A DNA stretch of 64,000 bases, from the NCBI RefSeq assembly GCF_004340465.1, contig NZ_SLVV01000012.1, positions 124,001 through 188,000 on the forward strand, written 5' to 3'. Shown one piece after another: positions 9,174 through 17,724 of this stretch. The notes under the pieces are model-generated. The model worked only from the letters and a program-made list of their open reading frames with translations. It had not been told where the DNA came from and made no database searches. The translations under genes and the position numbers were made by a program. This stretch comes from Mesobacillus foraminis (GTDB lineage Bacteria; Bacillota; Bacilli; Bacillales; Cytobacillaceae). Within the stretch, counting starts at the first letter, position 1. The number at the start of each line of letters is the position of its first letter.

Positions 9174-9197
9174 AAATAAATGTCTAGACATTTATTT
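9174..9197 (+). promoter_or_regulatory. Perfect 24-bp palindrome, predicted GmuR operator
   Basis: Positions 9174-9197 are exactly self-complementary around TGTCTAGACA. The core fits the HutC-subfamily consensus yGTmTAkACr. It overlaps the -35 element of the operon promoter, as expected for a repressor site. Confidence 0.8.
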
Positions 9198-9212
9198 TTA
9201 ATTGTTTATAAT
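9185..9212 (+). promoter_or_regulatory. Promoter of the gmu operon
   Basis: TAGACA (9185-9190) and TATAAT (9207-9212) are separated by 16 bases. The -35 lies inside the 24-bp palindrome. Confidence 0.6.
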
Positions 9213-9217
9213 AGCAA

Positions 9218-9245
9218 ATGTAAGCGATATTAGAAAACGCTTAAA
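9218..9245 (+). promoter_or_regulatory. Two overlapping cre-like CcpA sites
   Basis: ATGTAAGCGATATTA (9218-9232) matches the relaxed cre consensus WTGNAANCGNWWNCA with one mismatch. TAGAAAACGCTTAAA (9231-9245) matches WTGAAARCGYTTWNN with one mismatch. Both lie just downstream of the -10, a position suited to roadblock repression. Confidence 0.65.
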
Positions 9246-9276
9246 ACGATAAAAACAGGAAAGGATTTGACAATAA

Positions 9277-9588
9277 ATGAAAAAAATCTTGCTAGCTTGC
9301 AGTTCTGGAATGTCTACTAGTCTTTTGGTAACCAAAATGATCGACCATGCAAAAACAATCGGAGAAGAGACAGAGATCTGGGCTGTAGGACAGGATAAAG
9401 CAAAACAGGAAATGGCGAAAGCAGATGTTGTATTGATTGGACCGCAAATGAGTTTCTTAAAAGGTGAATTGCAAAAAGAGGCCCAGAAATACAATATCAA
9501 GGTGGATGTCATTGATATGATGGCTTATGGCATGGCCGATGGAAAAAAAGCTTACGAACAGGCTGTCTCCCTGATAGGTGATAAATGA
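9277..9588 (+). CDS. gmuB: PTS lactose/cellobiose-family IIB component
   Basis: A 103-residue cytoplasmic IIB domain protein that carries the phosphoryl group from IIA to the incoming disaccharide. The phospho-cysteine lies in the P-loop LLACSSGMSTS (Cys8), and the DVVLIGPQMSFL segment is typical of the CelA/LicB/GmuB family. Its stop overlaps the start of the IIA gene (ATGATG), indicating translational coupling. Substrate assignment to cello- or manno-disaccharides comes from the gmuE/gmuF-like genes downstream. Confidence 0.92.
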   Translation: MKKILLACSSGMSTSLLVTKMIDHAKTIGEETEIWAVGQDKAKQEMAKADVVLIGPQMSFLKGELQKEAQKYNIKVDVIDMMAYGMADGKKAYEQAVSLIGDK

Positions 9589-9920
9589 TGGAGAAATTGA
9601 ATATTGAGGAATTGACAGCGGAACAAGTCAGCTTTCAGCTAATCCTGCACAGCGGAAATGCACGCAGCAAAATCATACATTCCCTTCGAGTTTACAGAGA
9701 GGGGAATATGGAGGAAGCCGAAAAGCTAATAGCCGAGGCGGAGCAGGATTTGAGTGTGGCCCACGACATCCATTTTCAAATGGTGCAGAAGGAAGCGCAG
9801 GGTCAAAAGACTGAATTTGGCCTCCTGCTTATGCATTCTGAAGATCACTTAATGTCAACACTCACCATGAAAGAGCTCGTTAAAGAATTACTAGAAATCT
9901 TTAAAACTAAAAATATCTAA
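9585..9920 (+). CDS. gmuA: PTS lactose/cellobiose-family IIA component
   Basis: A 111-residue all-helical IIA protein. The LLMHSEDHLMS motif holds the phospho-histidine region (His84 and His88). The LHSGNARS and AEAEQDLSVAHDIH helices are family hallmarks. It starts at overlapping ATGs (9585 or 9588) within the IIB stop codon and is followed after 22 bases by the IIC gene. It takes phosphate from HPr and passes it to IIB. Confidence 0.92.
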   Translation: MMEKLNIEELTAEQVSFQLILHSGNARSKIIHSLRVYREGNMEEAEKLIAEAEQDLSVAHDIHFQMVQKEAQGQKTEFGLLLMHSEDHLMSTLTMKELVKELLEIFKTKNI

Positions 9921-9942
9921 AAAGAGAATAGGAGAAACTTCC

Positions 9943-11241
9943 ATGTTTGAAAAAATCAGCGAATTCCTGTTGCCGATTGCAGGGAAGCTTAACAGCAATC
10001 GTTATTTGCAAGTTTTGCGTGACGCATTCATGTTAGCCTTTCCGCTGACAATTTTTGGTTCAATTTTCGTTGTATTAACCAATCTGCCATTTTTAAATAA
10101 AATGCTGAGCGAATCTGCCATTGCTACATTTCAATCGAGTTTTGGAATCGCATCGTCCGCAACGATGGGAATCATGTCTGTATTCGTTGTCTTTGGTATC
10201 GGGTATTATCTTTCAAAAAGCTATGACGTAGAGGCTATTTTTGGCGGGGCGATTGCACTGGTTTCCTTCCTGCTGCTCACGCCTTTTGTCCTCCAGCCTG
10301 AGACTGGTGAAGCTGTCACAGGTGTCATTCCTGTTGACCGTCTGGGAGCTAAAGGGATGTTCCTTGGCATGCTTACAGCTTTCACTTCAGCTGAAATCTA
10401 CAGGAAGATTGTCCAGAAGAACTTTACAATCAAAATGCCTGCGGGCGTTCCGCCGGCAGTCGCCAAATCGTTTGCAGCTCTTATTCCAGCATTTATAACG
10501 CTTACTGTTTTTCTTTTAATCAATGTCCTTGTGACTCTTGCATTTAATACGAATATGCATGATGTCATCTACAATGCAGTTCAGGCACCGCTAGTAGGTT
10601 TGGGCAGCGGCATCATCCCGACTTTGATCGCCGTATTTTTCATTCAAATTCTCTGGTTCTTCGGTCTTCATGGACAGATCATCATCAACTCTGTTATGGA
10701 CCCAATCTGGAATACCTTGCAGATTGAAAACCTGGAAGCCTATACGGCAGGAAAAGAAATCCCACATATCATTTCAAAGCCATTCATGGAAATTTATACA
10801 GTTGGAATGGGCGGAACAGGAATGACGCTTGCTGTCATCATTGCAATTCTCTTATTCATGAAGAGCAAGCAAATGAAGCAAGTAGGTAAACTGGGACTGG
10901 CCCCTGGTCTCTTTAACGTAAATGAGCCCATTATTTTTGGTTTGCCGATTGTAATGAATCCCATTATCATCGTTCCCTGGATCCTTGCACCGATGATTGT
11001 AACATTAGTGACTTATCTTGCCATGTCATCTGGACTGGTGCCGCCTCCAACAGGTGTTACGGTCCCATGGACTGTTCCAATTTTCATCAATGGAATCATG
11101 GCAACAAACTCCATCATGGGCGGAGTCATGCAGCTGGTGAACCTGCTGATCGTATTTGTTATCTGGTTCCCATTTTTAAAAGCCCTTGACCGATTAAATG
11201 TCCAAAAAGAAAAAGAGGCTGAAGCAAACCAGGCAAGTTAA
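9943..11241 (+). CDS. gmuC: PTS cellobiose-family IIC permease
   Basis: A 432-residue membrane permease with about ten hydrophobic segments (for example residues near 25-48, 65-85, 95-115, 175-200 and 285-305). The FFGLHGQIIINSVMDPIW segment and the conserved NVNEPIIFGLPIVMNP motif mark the cellobiose/lactose IIC superfamily. It forms the transport channel for the IIA-IIB pair just upstream. AGGAG lies before ATG 9943. A hairpin with a T tail follows, ahead of the GH1 gene. Confidence 0.93.
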   Translation: MFEKISEFLLPIAGKLNSNRYLQVLRDAFMLAFPLTIFGSIFVVLTNLPFLNKMLSESAIATFQSSFGIASSATMGIMSVFVVFGIGYYLSKSYDVEAIFGGAIALVSFLLLTPFVLQPETGEAVTGVIPVDRLGAKGMFLGMLTAFTSAEIYRKIVQKNFTIKMPAGVPPAVAKSFAALIPAFITLTVFLLINVLVTLAFNTNMHDVIYNAVQAPLVGLGSGIIPTLIAVFFIQILWFFGLHGQIIINSVMDPIWNTLQIENLEAYTAGKEIPHIISKPFMEIYTVGMGGTGMTLAVIIAILLFMKSKQMKQVGKLGLAPGLFNVNEPIIFGLPIVMNPIIIVPWILAPMIVTLVTYLAMSSGLVPPPTGVTVPWTVPIFINGIMATNSIMGGVMQLVNLLIVFVIWFPFLKALDRLNVQKEKEAEANQAS

Positions 11242-11258
11242 GCCTTCCAGCACCGGAG

Positions 11259-11299
11259 GGGAGGGGGCATGACGACAGGAAACGCTCCTCCCTTTTTTT
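11259..11299 (+). terminator. Terminator-like hairpin between gmuC and gmuD
   Basis: GGGAGG (11259-11264) pairs with CCTCCC (11287-11292), with neighbouring G-rich support, and is followed by seven T. No promoter is seen before the GH1 gene, so read-through is likely. Confidence 0.65.
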
Positions 11300-11329
11300 C
11301 CGTAATCTAATAGAAGGAGAGAAGAAAAC

Positions 11330-12730
11330 ATGACAACAAATAGAGTGAAATACAGCTTTCCAGATGGTTTCTGGTGGGGATCATCAGCATCGGGACCACA
11401 GACTGAAGGCGCCGCAGATGTAGATGGGAAAGGGAAAAATATCTGGGATCATTGGTACGAGGAGGAGCCTAACAGGTTTTTTAATGGCGTAGGACCGCAA
11501 AAAACATCCCAATTCTATTACAAGTACAAAGAAGATATTCAATTAATGAAAGAAATCGGCCATAACTCCTTCAGGATGTCCATTTCCTGGGCAAGATTAA
11601 TTCCCGATGGAGCAGGGGAAGTGAACCCTAAAGCGATTGAATTTTACAACAATGTCATTAATGAATTCATAGCGAATGATGTTGAGCCATTTGTTAACCT
11701 GTTCCACTTTGATATGCCCTACGAGCTCCAAAAAATCGGCGGCTGGACAAACAGGTCGGTAGTGGATGCTTACGAAAGATACGCACGTATCTGTTTTGAA
11801 CTGTTCGGAGACAGAGTGAAAAAGTGGTTTACTCATAATGAACCGATTGTGCCCGTTGAAGGCGGCTATTTATATGACTTCCATTATCCAAATGAAGTGG
11901 ATTTCGGAAAGGCGGTACAAGTTGGGTTCAACACCATCCTTTCGAGTGCAAGAGCAATAAAAGCCTACAAAGAAATGGGCCAGGATGGTAAAATTGGTAT
12001 TATCCTGAACCTTACCCCATCCTATCCGAGGAGCCAGCATCCGGCTGACCTGAAGGCATCTGTACTGGCTGATGCGATCTTTAACCGTTCTTTCCTGGAC
12101 CCTTCCGTAAAAGGTGTCTTCCCGGAAGAGCTTGTCCAGATTTTAAAAGAGGAAGGATATATGCCCGAGTTTGAAAGCGGCGACCTTGAAATCATCAAAC
12201 AGAATACGGTCGATCTATTAGGGGTCAACTACTATCAGCCACGGCGTGTAAAAGCAAAGGAAAATCTTCCGAATCCGGAAGCTCCGTTCATGCCGGACAG
12301 ATACTTTGATAACTATGTAATGCCTGGCCGCAAGATGAACCCTCACAGGGGCTGGGAAATTTTCGAAAAGGGTGTTTATGACATTCTTGTCAACCTGAAG
12401 GAAAACTATGGGAATATTGAATGCTTTATTTCTGAGAATGGCATGGGTGTCGAAGGGGAAGAGAAGTTCAGGGATGAAAATGGCATCATTCAGGATGACT
12501 ACCGTATCGAATTTATCGAGGAGCATTTGAAATGGGTGCACAAGGCCATTCAGGAAGGATCAAATGTAAAAGGGTATCATTTGTGGACCTTCATGGACAA
12601 CTGGTCCTGGACGAATGCCTATAAAAATCGATATGGATTTGTTTCAGTGAACCTTGATAAGGATGGCGAGAGAACGATCAAGAAAAGCGGCCAATGGATC
12701 AAGGAAGTGTCGAGGAACAATGGTTTTTAA
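11330..12730 (+). CDS. gmuD: GH1 phospho-beta-glycosidase (GmuD-like)
   Basis: A 466-residue glycoside hydrolase family 1 enzyme, predicted to cleave the 6-phospho-disaccharide made by the PTS. The acid/base is Glu171 in FTHNEPIV and the nucleophile is Glu369 in CFISENGMG. The N-terminal FPDGFWWGSSASGPQTEG is the GH1 signature. Near the C-terminus, FMDNWSWTNAYKNRYGF carries the Lys/Tyr pair used by GH1 enzymes that bind a 6-phosphate. There is no signal peptide. The downstream fructokinase and mannose-6-phosphate isomerase favour a manno- or gluco-mannobiose substrate, but 6-phospho-cellobiose is equally compatible with the protein. Confidence 0.9.
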   Translation: MTTNRVKYSFPDGFWWGSSASGPQTEGAADVDGKGKNIWDHWYEEEPNRFFNGVGPQKTSQFYYKYKEDIQLMKEIGHNSFRMSISWARLIPDGAGEVNPKAIEFYNNVINEFIANDVEPFVNLFHFDMPYELQKIGGWTNRSVVDAYERYARICFELFGDRVKKWFTHNEPIVPVEGGYLYDFHYPNEVDFGKAVQVGFNTILSSARAIKAYKEMGQDGKIGIILNLTPSYPRSQHPADLKASVLADAIFNRSFLDPSVKGVFPEELVQILKEEGYMPEFESGDLEIIKQNTVDLLGVNYYQPRRVKAKENLPNPEAPFMPDRYFDNYVMPGRKMNPHRGWEIFEKGVYDILVNLKENYGNIECFISENGMGVEGEEKFRDENGIIQDDYRIEFIEEHLKWVHKAIQEGSNVKGYHLWTFMDNWSWTNAYKNRYGFVSVNLDKDGERTIKKSGQWIKEVSRNNGF

Positions 12731-12732
12731 AT

Positions 12733-12760
12733 AAAAGATGGTCTCTTGACCATCTTTTTT
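12733..12760 (+). terminator. Perfect terminator hairpin between gmuD and gmuE
   Basis: An 11-bp perfect stem (12733-12743 with 12748-12758), core GATGGTC/GACCATC, has loop TCTT and ends in TTTTTT. The ribosome binding site of gmuE starts directly after the T run. Confidence 0.9.
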
Positions 12761-12778
12761 CAGGAGGGAATGAAACTT

Positions 12779-13651
12779 ATGCTAGGCGGAATTGAGGCAG
12801 GCGGCACAAAGTTTGTTTGTGCAGTCGGTGAGGAAAATGGGACCATCTTGAATCGAATCGAAATCCCTACGACCATTCCGGAAGAAACGATGGCTAAGGT
12901 TATTGGCTTTTTCAGGATTTATGATGTTAAGGCAATTGGAATTGGCTCATTTGGCCCGATTGATGTCAACGAGGACAGCCCGACATACGGCTATATCACC
13001 TCGACTCCAAAGACGGCCTGGAAAAACTTTGCCTTTGTCCAGGCAATTCAGGAAGCCTTCGATGTACCAGTCGGGTTTAACACGGATGTTAACGCAGCTG
13101 CATTGGGTGAAGTGACCCTGGGAGCAGCAAAAGGATTGGACAGCTGTTTATACATCACTGTAGGAACTGGAATAGGAGCGGGTGCCATCGTCCAGGGGAG
13201 GCTGCTTCAAGGAATTTCACACCCTGAAATGGGACATACATATGTACGCCGTCACACCAGCGACCATTATGAAGGGAAGTGCCCCTATCATAAAGACTGC
13301 CTGGAAGGGCTTGCAGCCGGACCTGCCATTGAAGAGCGCTGGGGTGAGAAAGGCATACAGCTCGCCGGGAAGCAGGAAGTATGGGAGCTTGAGGGCTATT
13401 ATATCGCTCAGGCTTTAATGCAATATATTTTAATTCTGTCACCAAAGAAAATCATCCTTGGCGGAGGGGTAATGAAGCAAAAGCAGATTTTCCCTTTCAT
13501 TTATGAAAATCTTAAGCAGCTGTTAAATGAGTATATTCAATTTCCGGAGATTTCAACCGATATCGAAAGCTATATTGTCAGTCCGGGCCTGGGAGATCAT
13601 GCAGGCATCACGGGCTCCTTGCTGCTTGCTAAACAGGCACTGGGGAACTAA
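12779..13651 (+). CDS. gmuE: ROK-family fructokinase (GmuE-like)
   Basis: A 290-residue ROK kinase predicted to phosphorylate fructose or mannose. The phosphate loop reads GGIEAGGTKFVCAVG. The zinc site of ROK fructokinases is complete: a His in HPEMGHTYV followed by GKCPYHKDC. The ATP-binding IILGGGVM motif lies near residue 220. The ATG at 12779 has AGGAGGG ten bases upstream; the ATG at 12770 is too close to that site. There is no promoter between it and the terminator behind gmuD, so it depends on read-through or a hidden start. In B. subtilis the same gene pair follows gmuD. Confidence 0.88.
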   Translation: MLGGIEAGGTKFVCAVGEENGTILNRIEIPTTIPEETMAKVIGFFRIYDVKAIGIGSFGPIDVNEDSPTYGYITSTPKTAWKNFAFVQAIQEAFDVPVGFNTDVNAAALGEVTLGAAKGLDSCLYITVGTGIGAGAIVQGRLLQGISHPEMGHTYVRRHTSDHYEGKCPYHKDCLEGLAAGPAIEERWGEKGIQLAGKQEVWELEGYYIAQALMQYILILSPKKIILGGGVMKQKQIFPFIYENLKQLLNEYIQFPEISTDIESYIVSPGLGDHAGITGSLLLAKQALGN

Positions 13652-13672
13652 CTTTTTTTGGAGGTAATTAGT

Positions 13673-14617
13673 TTGCAGCCACTATTTTTGAAACCTGTTT
13701 TTCAAGAGCGGATCTGGGGAGGCACTGTGCTTCGCGAAGAATTTGGATACAGCATTCCGTCTGAAAAGACGGGGGAGTGCTGGGCTATTTCCGCACATCC
13801 AAACGGGCCTTCGATTATAGAGAATGGGCCACATAAAGGAAAAAGACTGGATGAATTGTGGAAAGAACAACCGGAATTGTTCGGCCATCCTAAAGAAGAG
13901 GTGTTTCCGCTCCTTACAAAAATTCTGGATGCCAATATGGATTTGTCTGTCCAGGTGCATCCGGATGATGATTATGCGAGGGTTCACGAAAACGGGGAGC
14001 TGGGTAAAACGGAGTGCTGGTACATCATTGACTGCAAGGAAGATGCAGAAATGATTTTCGGGCACAATGCAGCTACCAGGGAAGAATTGATGGATCAAAT
14101 TGAGCAAGGGAATTGGTCAAGCCTGCTTCGCCGGGTTAAAATCAAACCTGGGGATTTCTTTTATGTACCGAGTGGAACGATCCATGCGTTATGTGAAGGA
14201 ACCTTGGTTCTGGAAACGCAGCAAAGTTCGGACACTACCTACAGGGTATACGATTATGACCGAAAAGATGAAAACGGAAACACTAGGGAGCTTCACCTTG
14301 ACAAGGCGATTGAAGTTACAGCCGTCCCGCATGAAGATATGATGAGCTCTCCCCGTGTTGAAACGATGGAAGGCCTATCTGTTACAACCTATGTTCAGTC
14401 AGGTTTTTTCTCTGTATTCAAATGGGATGTAAATGGCCTGGCATCAGTTCCCGAAAATGAAACATACAGGCTGGCCAGCGTGATCAATGGTTCAGCTTCC
14501 CTGGTTCATAAAGAGCAGGCTTACTCCATTAAAAAGGGTGACCATTTTATCTTGCCAGCCAGTTTTGGCGAATTCCAGCTCGAGGGAAACTGTGAGTTAA
14601 TCATATCTCAGCCTTAA
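13673..14617 (+). CDS. gmuF: Mannose-6-phosphate isomerase, class I
   Basis: A 314-residue cupin-type phosphomannose isomerase that converts mannose-6-phosphate to fructose-6-phosphate. The zinc ligands are visible in SVQVHPDDDYA and TECWYII; the later VPSGTIHAL and LETQQSSDTTYRVYDYDR blocks are family hallmarks. GGAGGT (13660-13665) lies seven bases before the TTG at 13673, which I take as the start. It follows gmuE closely and completes entry of mannose units into glycolysis. It corresponds to manA/gmuF of Bacillus. Confidence 0.93.
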   Translation: MQPLFLKPVFQERIWGGTVLREEFGYSIPSEKTGECWAISAHPNGPSIIENGPHKGKRLDELWKEQPELFGHPKEEVFPLLTKILDANMDLSVQVHPDDDYARVHENGELGKTECWYIIDCKEDAEMIFGHNAATREELMDQIEQGNWSSLLRRVKIKPGDFFYVPSGTIHALCEGTLVLETQQSSDTTYRVYDYDRKDENGNTRELHLDKAIEVTAVPHEDMMSSPRVETMEGLSVTTYVQSGFFSVFKWDVNGLASVPENETYRLASVINGSASLVHKEQAYSIKKGDHFILPASFGEFQLEGNCELIISQP

Positions 14618-14630
14618 AAGAGGGATACAC

Positions 14631-15290
14631 ATGGAACTGAATGACACTTTTGTTTTTATTGGCGACAGCATAACAGAATCTGGAAGGTTTGAAGATCCTG
14701 AAGGGATAGGGAACGGCTATGTCAGATTAATCAACGATTATCTTTCCATTAATTATCCAGCCCTGCTTCCACAGGTCATCAATAAAGGAATCGGCGGCAA
14801 TCATATCACCGATTTAGCTTCAAGGTGGCAAAAGGATGTGCTGGACCTGAACCCTGCATATGTTTCCATCTCCATAGGAATCAACGATGTCTGGAGACAG
14901 ATCGATCATCCCTGGAAAAGGCTTGTGCTGCCTGATGAATTTGAAAGGATTTATAACGAACTGATTCTTCAGGCAAAGTCTCAGACGGGGGCCAGGCTTG
15001 TTTTGATGGAACCGACCATTCTCCAGGAAAATCCTGAATCCGAAGGAAACAGGAAACTTCAGGACTATGCCGATGTCGTCCGCCGCCTTGCCGGAAAGTG
15101 GAATGCCATATACGTTCCAACACACCAGGTGTTTATCAGTTATTTAAAATCTGCCAATCATAAAATGCTGACCACGGACGGAGTCCATATGAACTCTGCC
15201 GGGAGCATGCTTATGGCACAAACCTGGCTTCGTGCATTTTTTAATAAAATTCAATTCGATAGGGGAGCTAAAAATGGTTTACCAGGCTGA
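14631..15290 (+). CDS. SGNH-type esterase, cytoplasmic
   Basis: A 219-residue SGNH (GDSL-like) hydrolase. Block I is FIGDSITESG (Ser13), block II GIGGNHITDLASRW, block III SIGINDVWR, and block V DGVHMNSAG (Asp183, His186). It has no signal peptide, so it acts in the cytoplasm. It starts 13 bases after the isomerase gene, with AGAGGG upstream, and its 3' end overlaps the aldo/keto reductase start. Similar enzymes remove acetyl groups from plant polysaccharides. Since glucomannan is acetylated in nature, deacetylation of imported oligosaccharides is a reasonable inference, but the sequence alone does not fix the substrate. Confidence 0.85.
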   Translation: MELNDTFVFIGDSITESGRFEDPEGIGNGYVRLINDYLSINYPALLPQVINKGIGGNHITDLASRWQKDVLDLNPAYVSISIGINDVWRQIDHPWKRLVLPDEFERIYNELILQAKSQTGARLVLMEPTILQENPESEGNRKLQDYADVVRRLAGKWNAIYVPTHQVFISYLKSANHKMLTTDGVHMNSAGSMLMAQTWLRAFFNKIQFDRGAKNGLPG

Positions 15291-16266
15291 AGAAAATCGC
15301 TATAAAGAGATGAAGTACAATCGAACCGGACGTTCGGGACTGCAGCTGCCAGCTATTTCCCTTGGCCTCTGGCATAACTTCGGAGGTGTTGATACATACG
15401 AGAATGGACGTGCGATGCTGAGAAGGGCCTTTGATTTGGGCATTACTCATTTTGACCTTGCAAACAATTATGGTCCTCCAGCAGGTTCTGCAGAAGAAAT
15501 GTTTGGAACGATGCTGAAAACAGACTTCGCTCCATATCGCGATGAAATGATCATCTCATCCAAGGCGGGTTATTATATGTGGCCTGGCCCTTATGGGGAC
15601 TGGGGTTCAAGAAAATATTTGATTGCAAGCCTTGACCAAAGCCTTAAGCGCATGGGTCTTGATTATGTGGATATTTTCTATTCACACCGGCCGGATCCAA
15701 ATACCCCGCTTGAAGAAACCATGGGCGCTCTAGACAGCATTGTACGCCAGGGAAAAGCATTGTATGTCGGCCTCTCCAATTACAGTGCCGAACAGACAGC
15801 TGAAGCAGTGAAAATCCTGAATCATTTGGGAACACCTCTTGTTATCCACCAGCCAAACTATTCCATGCTGAACAGATGGATAGAAGATGGCCTGCAGGAC
15901 GTCCTTGAAGAAAACGGGGTAGGCTCCATTGCGTTCTGTCCGCTGGCCCAGGGATTGCTAACGAATAAATACTTATCGGGTGTGCCATCCGGATCACGGG
16001 CGTCCAAGCCAACAGGTGCGCTTGGGGAGGAACAGGTAACAGAGGAAGTACTGAACCGGGTAAAGAAGCTGAATGAGATTGCTGCTGAACGAGGACAAAG
16101 CCTTGCACAAATGTCGCTGGCATGGGTACTTCGCGGCGGCCGGGTAACATCGGCGCTGATTGGTGCGAGCAGGGTCAGCCAAATTGAGGAAAATGTTGCC
16201 GCTTTAGATAACCTCGATTTTACACAGGAAGAGCTGGCGAGGATTGAAGACACGCTGAACAGCTAA
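15274..16266 (+). CDS. Aldo/keto reductase (YghZ/Kv-beta-like)
   Basis: A 330-residue aldo/keto reductase. The tetrad is visible as DLANNYG (Asp, Tyr), ISSKAGY (Lys) and FYSHRPD (His). The opening KYNRTGRSGLQLPAISLGLWHNFG and the ending RVSQIEENVAAL match the AKR14/YghZ-type branch. AGGGGAG eight bases upstream supports ATG 15274, which overlaps the esterase gene by 17 bases, so the two are coupled. It closes the gmu-like operon and is followed by a strong terminator. Family members reduce glyceraldehyde-3-phosphate or methylglyoxal; the role here is unknown. Confidence 0.87.
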   Translation: MVYQAEENRYKEMKYNRTGRSGLQLPAISLGLWHNFGGVDTYENGRAMLRRAFDLGITHFDLANNYGPPAGSAEEMFGTMLKTDFAPYRDEMIISSKAGYYMWPGPYGDWGSRKYLIASLDQSLKRMGLDYVDIFYSHRPDPNTPLEETMGALDSIVRQGKALYVGLSNYSAEQTAEAVKILNHLGTPLVIHQPNYSMLNRWIEDGLQDVLEENGVGSIAFCPLAQGLLTNKYLSGVPSGSRASKPTGALGEEQVTEEVLNRVKKLNEIAAERGQSLAQMSLAWVLRGGRVTSALIGASRVSQIEENVAALDNLDFTQEELARIEDTLNS

Positions 16267-16300
16267 TACCCCGTGAAAAGGTTGTTATCAATATGGTAAA

Positions 16301-16342
16301 AAAACGAACATTGCATCCTTGCGGGAGCAATGTTCGTTTTTG
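16301..16342 (+). terminator. Intrinsic terminator at the end of the gmu-like operon
   Basis: AAAACGAACATTGC (16301-16314) pairs perfectly with GCAATGTTCGTTTT (16327-16340) across a 12-base loop and ends in a T run. Confidence 0.95.
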
Positions 16343-16470
16343 TTCATGCCATTCTATCAGCCCTTTAGTCTATTTTTTTGATTAAAGATATACAACTTTT
16401 TATATATGTATATAATTGCAGGGTGGGTAATTACTTCCGCTATTTTATGAGATTGGACTGAGTAATAATT

Positions 16471-17724
16471 ATGGGAAAATCGGCATTTTCATCCTTCATA
16501 GAAAAAATTATTTTTGTTTGGAAGATCCCTTCCTTTCCGGTCTTGTACTTGACGAATTTTATTTTCGGTCTTGCAATGTCCTTTTTCGCTCCATTTTCTT
16601 CTTTGTTTGGCATCGATGAAGTTGGCATGAGCAATATAGGATTCGGCATTTTCATGACAGTCATGGCAGTCGGGGGAATTGTCCTATCCACTTATATTGC
16701 AAAAAGGTCAGATCTTCATATAGGTCGTAAAAAGCTGCTGATCATAACGACTTCAGCAGGGATCCTGGGCTATCTTTGTTTTGCTTTCATCCGTAACCCG
16801 TATATGTTGGGTGCCTCTGCTTTTCTACTATTAGGTACGGCTGCAGCAGCCGTGCCCCAATTATGGGCTTATGCACGCGAAGCGTTAAAGCATGCTGATG
16901 TGCCCAGCAGCCAAACTCCTTTTGTCATGAATATTTTCCGGATGTTCTTTGCCCTTGCCTGGACGGTTGGACCTGCCGTTGCTGCGTGGCTGCTTGTCAT
17001 AGTTGGCTTCAGGGGACTGTTTTTATTTGTAGCAGCAGGGTATGCGCTGGGCTTGCTAGTCATCATATTCCTACTAAAGGATATTCCGAGGGTTAATCAA
17101 TCAAGCCCTGAGCCAATCCGGATAAAAAGGTTCATTGCCAAGCCGCATATATCCGGAAATCTGGCTGCCGCCCTGCTGCTCGCCGCGGCTACCTCCGTCC
17201 ATATGCTCAATGTGCCGCAATTTGTCACCAAAATACTGGGCGGTACAGAAATGGATGTCGGGATGATCTTCAGTGTTCCGCCAATATTTGAGGTTCCGAT
17301 GATGGTTGGAGTTGGCTTGCTGGCAACCCGGTTTGATAATGGGCTGTTAATCAAGATTGGATTCGGACTGGCATTTATTTATTTTGCTTTATTTTATTTT
17401 GTCACAGAGCCATGGCAGATTTATCCTCTCCAAATTTTAAGCGCCGCACAGGTATCGATAACAGCAGGAATTGCCATTTCTTATTTCCAGGATTTTATAC
17501 CTGACGCGCCGGGAACAGCAACCACCCTTTATATGAACTCAACCCAGATTGGGTCCACTGCTGGCTACTTATTGTTCGGTATCCTCGCAGAAGCCATCAG
17601 CTATGGCAATGTCATTCTTGTTTATGCCATTATTGCGGGAGTGGCGCTGCTGTGCCTCATTTTGTTTGGCAAAGAAAGGGTGAAGGCTGCTGAAACCGGT
17701 AAGGTCAGAGTCCGGAAGATATAG
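16471..17724 (+). CDS. Major facilitator superfamily transporter, SetA-like sugar carrier
   Basis: A 417-residue protein with about twelve hydrophobic segments in two groups of six. The loop between segments 2 and 3 reads KRSDLHIGRKK, a form of the MFS motif A that is also seen in sugar-efflux (SET-like) carriers. FFAPFSSLFGIDEVGMS and the C-terminal YMNSTQIGSTAGYLLFG also recall that group. The ribosome binding site is weak, and a TATAAT at 16411-16416 may be its -10. It is isolated between a terminator and the CE7 esterase promoter. Its substrate and direction of transport are not determined. Confidence 0.75.
   Translation: MGKSAFSSFIEKIIFVWKIPSFPVLYLTNFIFGLAMSFFAPFSSLFGIDEVGMSNIGFGIFMTVMAVGGIVLSTYIAKRSDLHIGRKKLLIITTSAGILGYLCFAFIRNPYMLGASAFLLLGTAAAAVPQLWAYAREALKHADVPSSQTPFVMNIFRMFFALAWTVGPAVAAWLLVIVGFRGLFLFVAAGYALGLLVIIFLLKDIPRVNQSSPEPIRIKRFIAKPHISGNLAAALLLAAATSVHMLNVPQFVTKILGGTEMDVGMIFSVPPIFEVPMMVGVGLLATRFDNGLLIKIGFGLAFIYFALFYFVTEPWQIYPLQILSAAQVSITAGIAISYFQDFIPDAPGTATTLYMNSTQIGSTAGYLLFGILAEAISYGNVILVYAIIAGVALLCLILFGKERVKAAETGKVRVRKI

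Noticed and set aside
11330-12730. 6-phospho-beta-galactosidase (lactose) assignment for the first GH1
   Set aside because: The neighbouring mannose-6-phosphate isomerase and fructokinase, and the absence of tagatose-pathway genes, fit gluco- or manno-disaccharides better.
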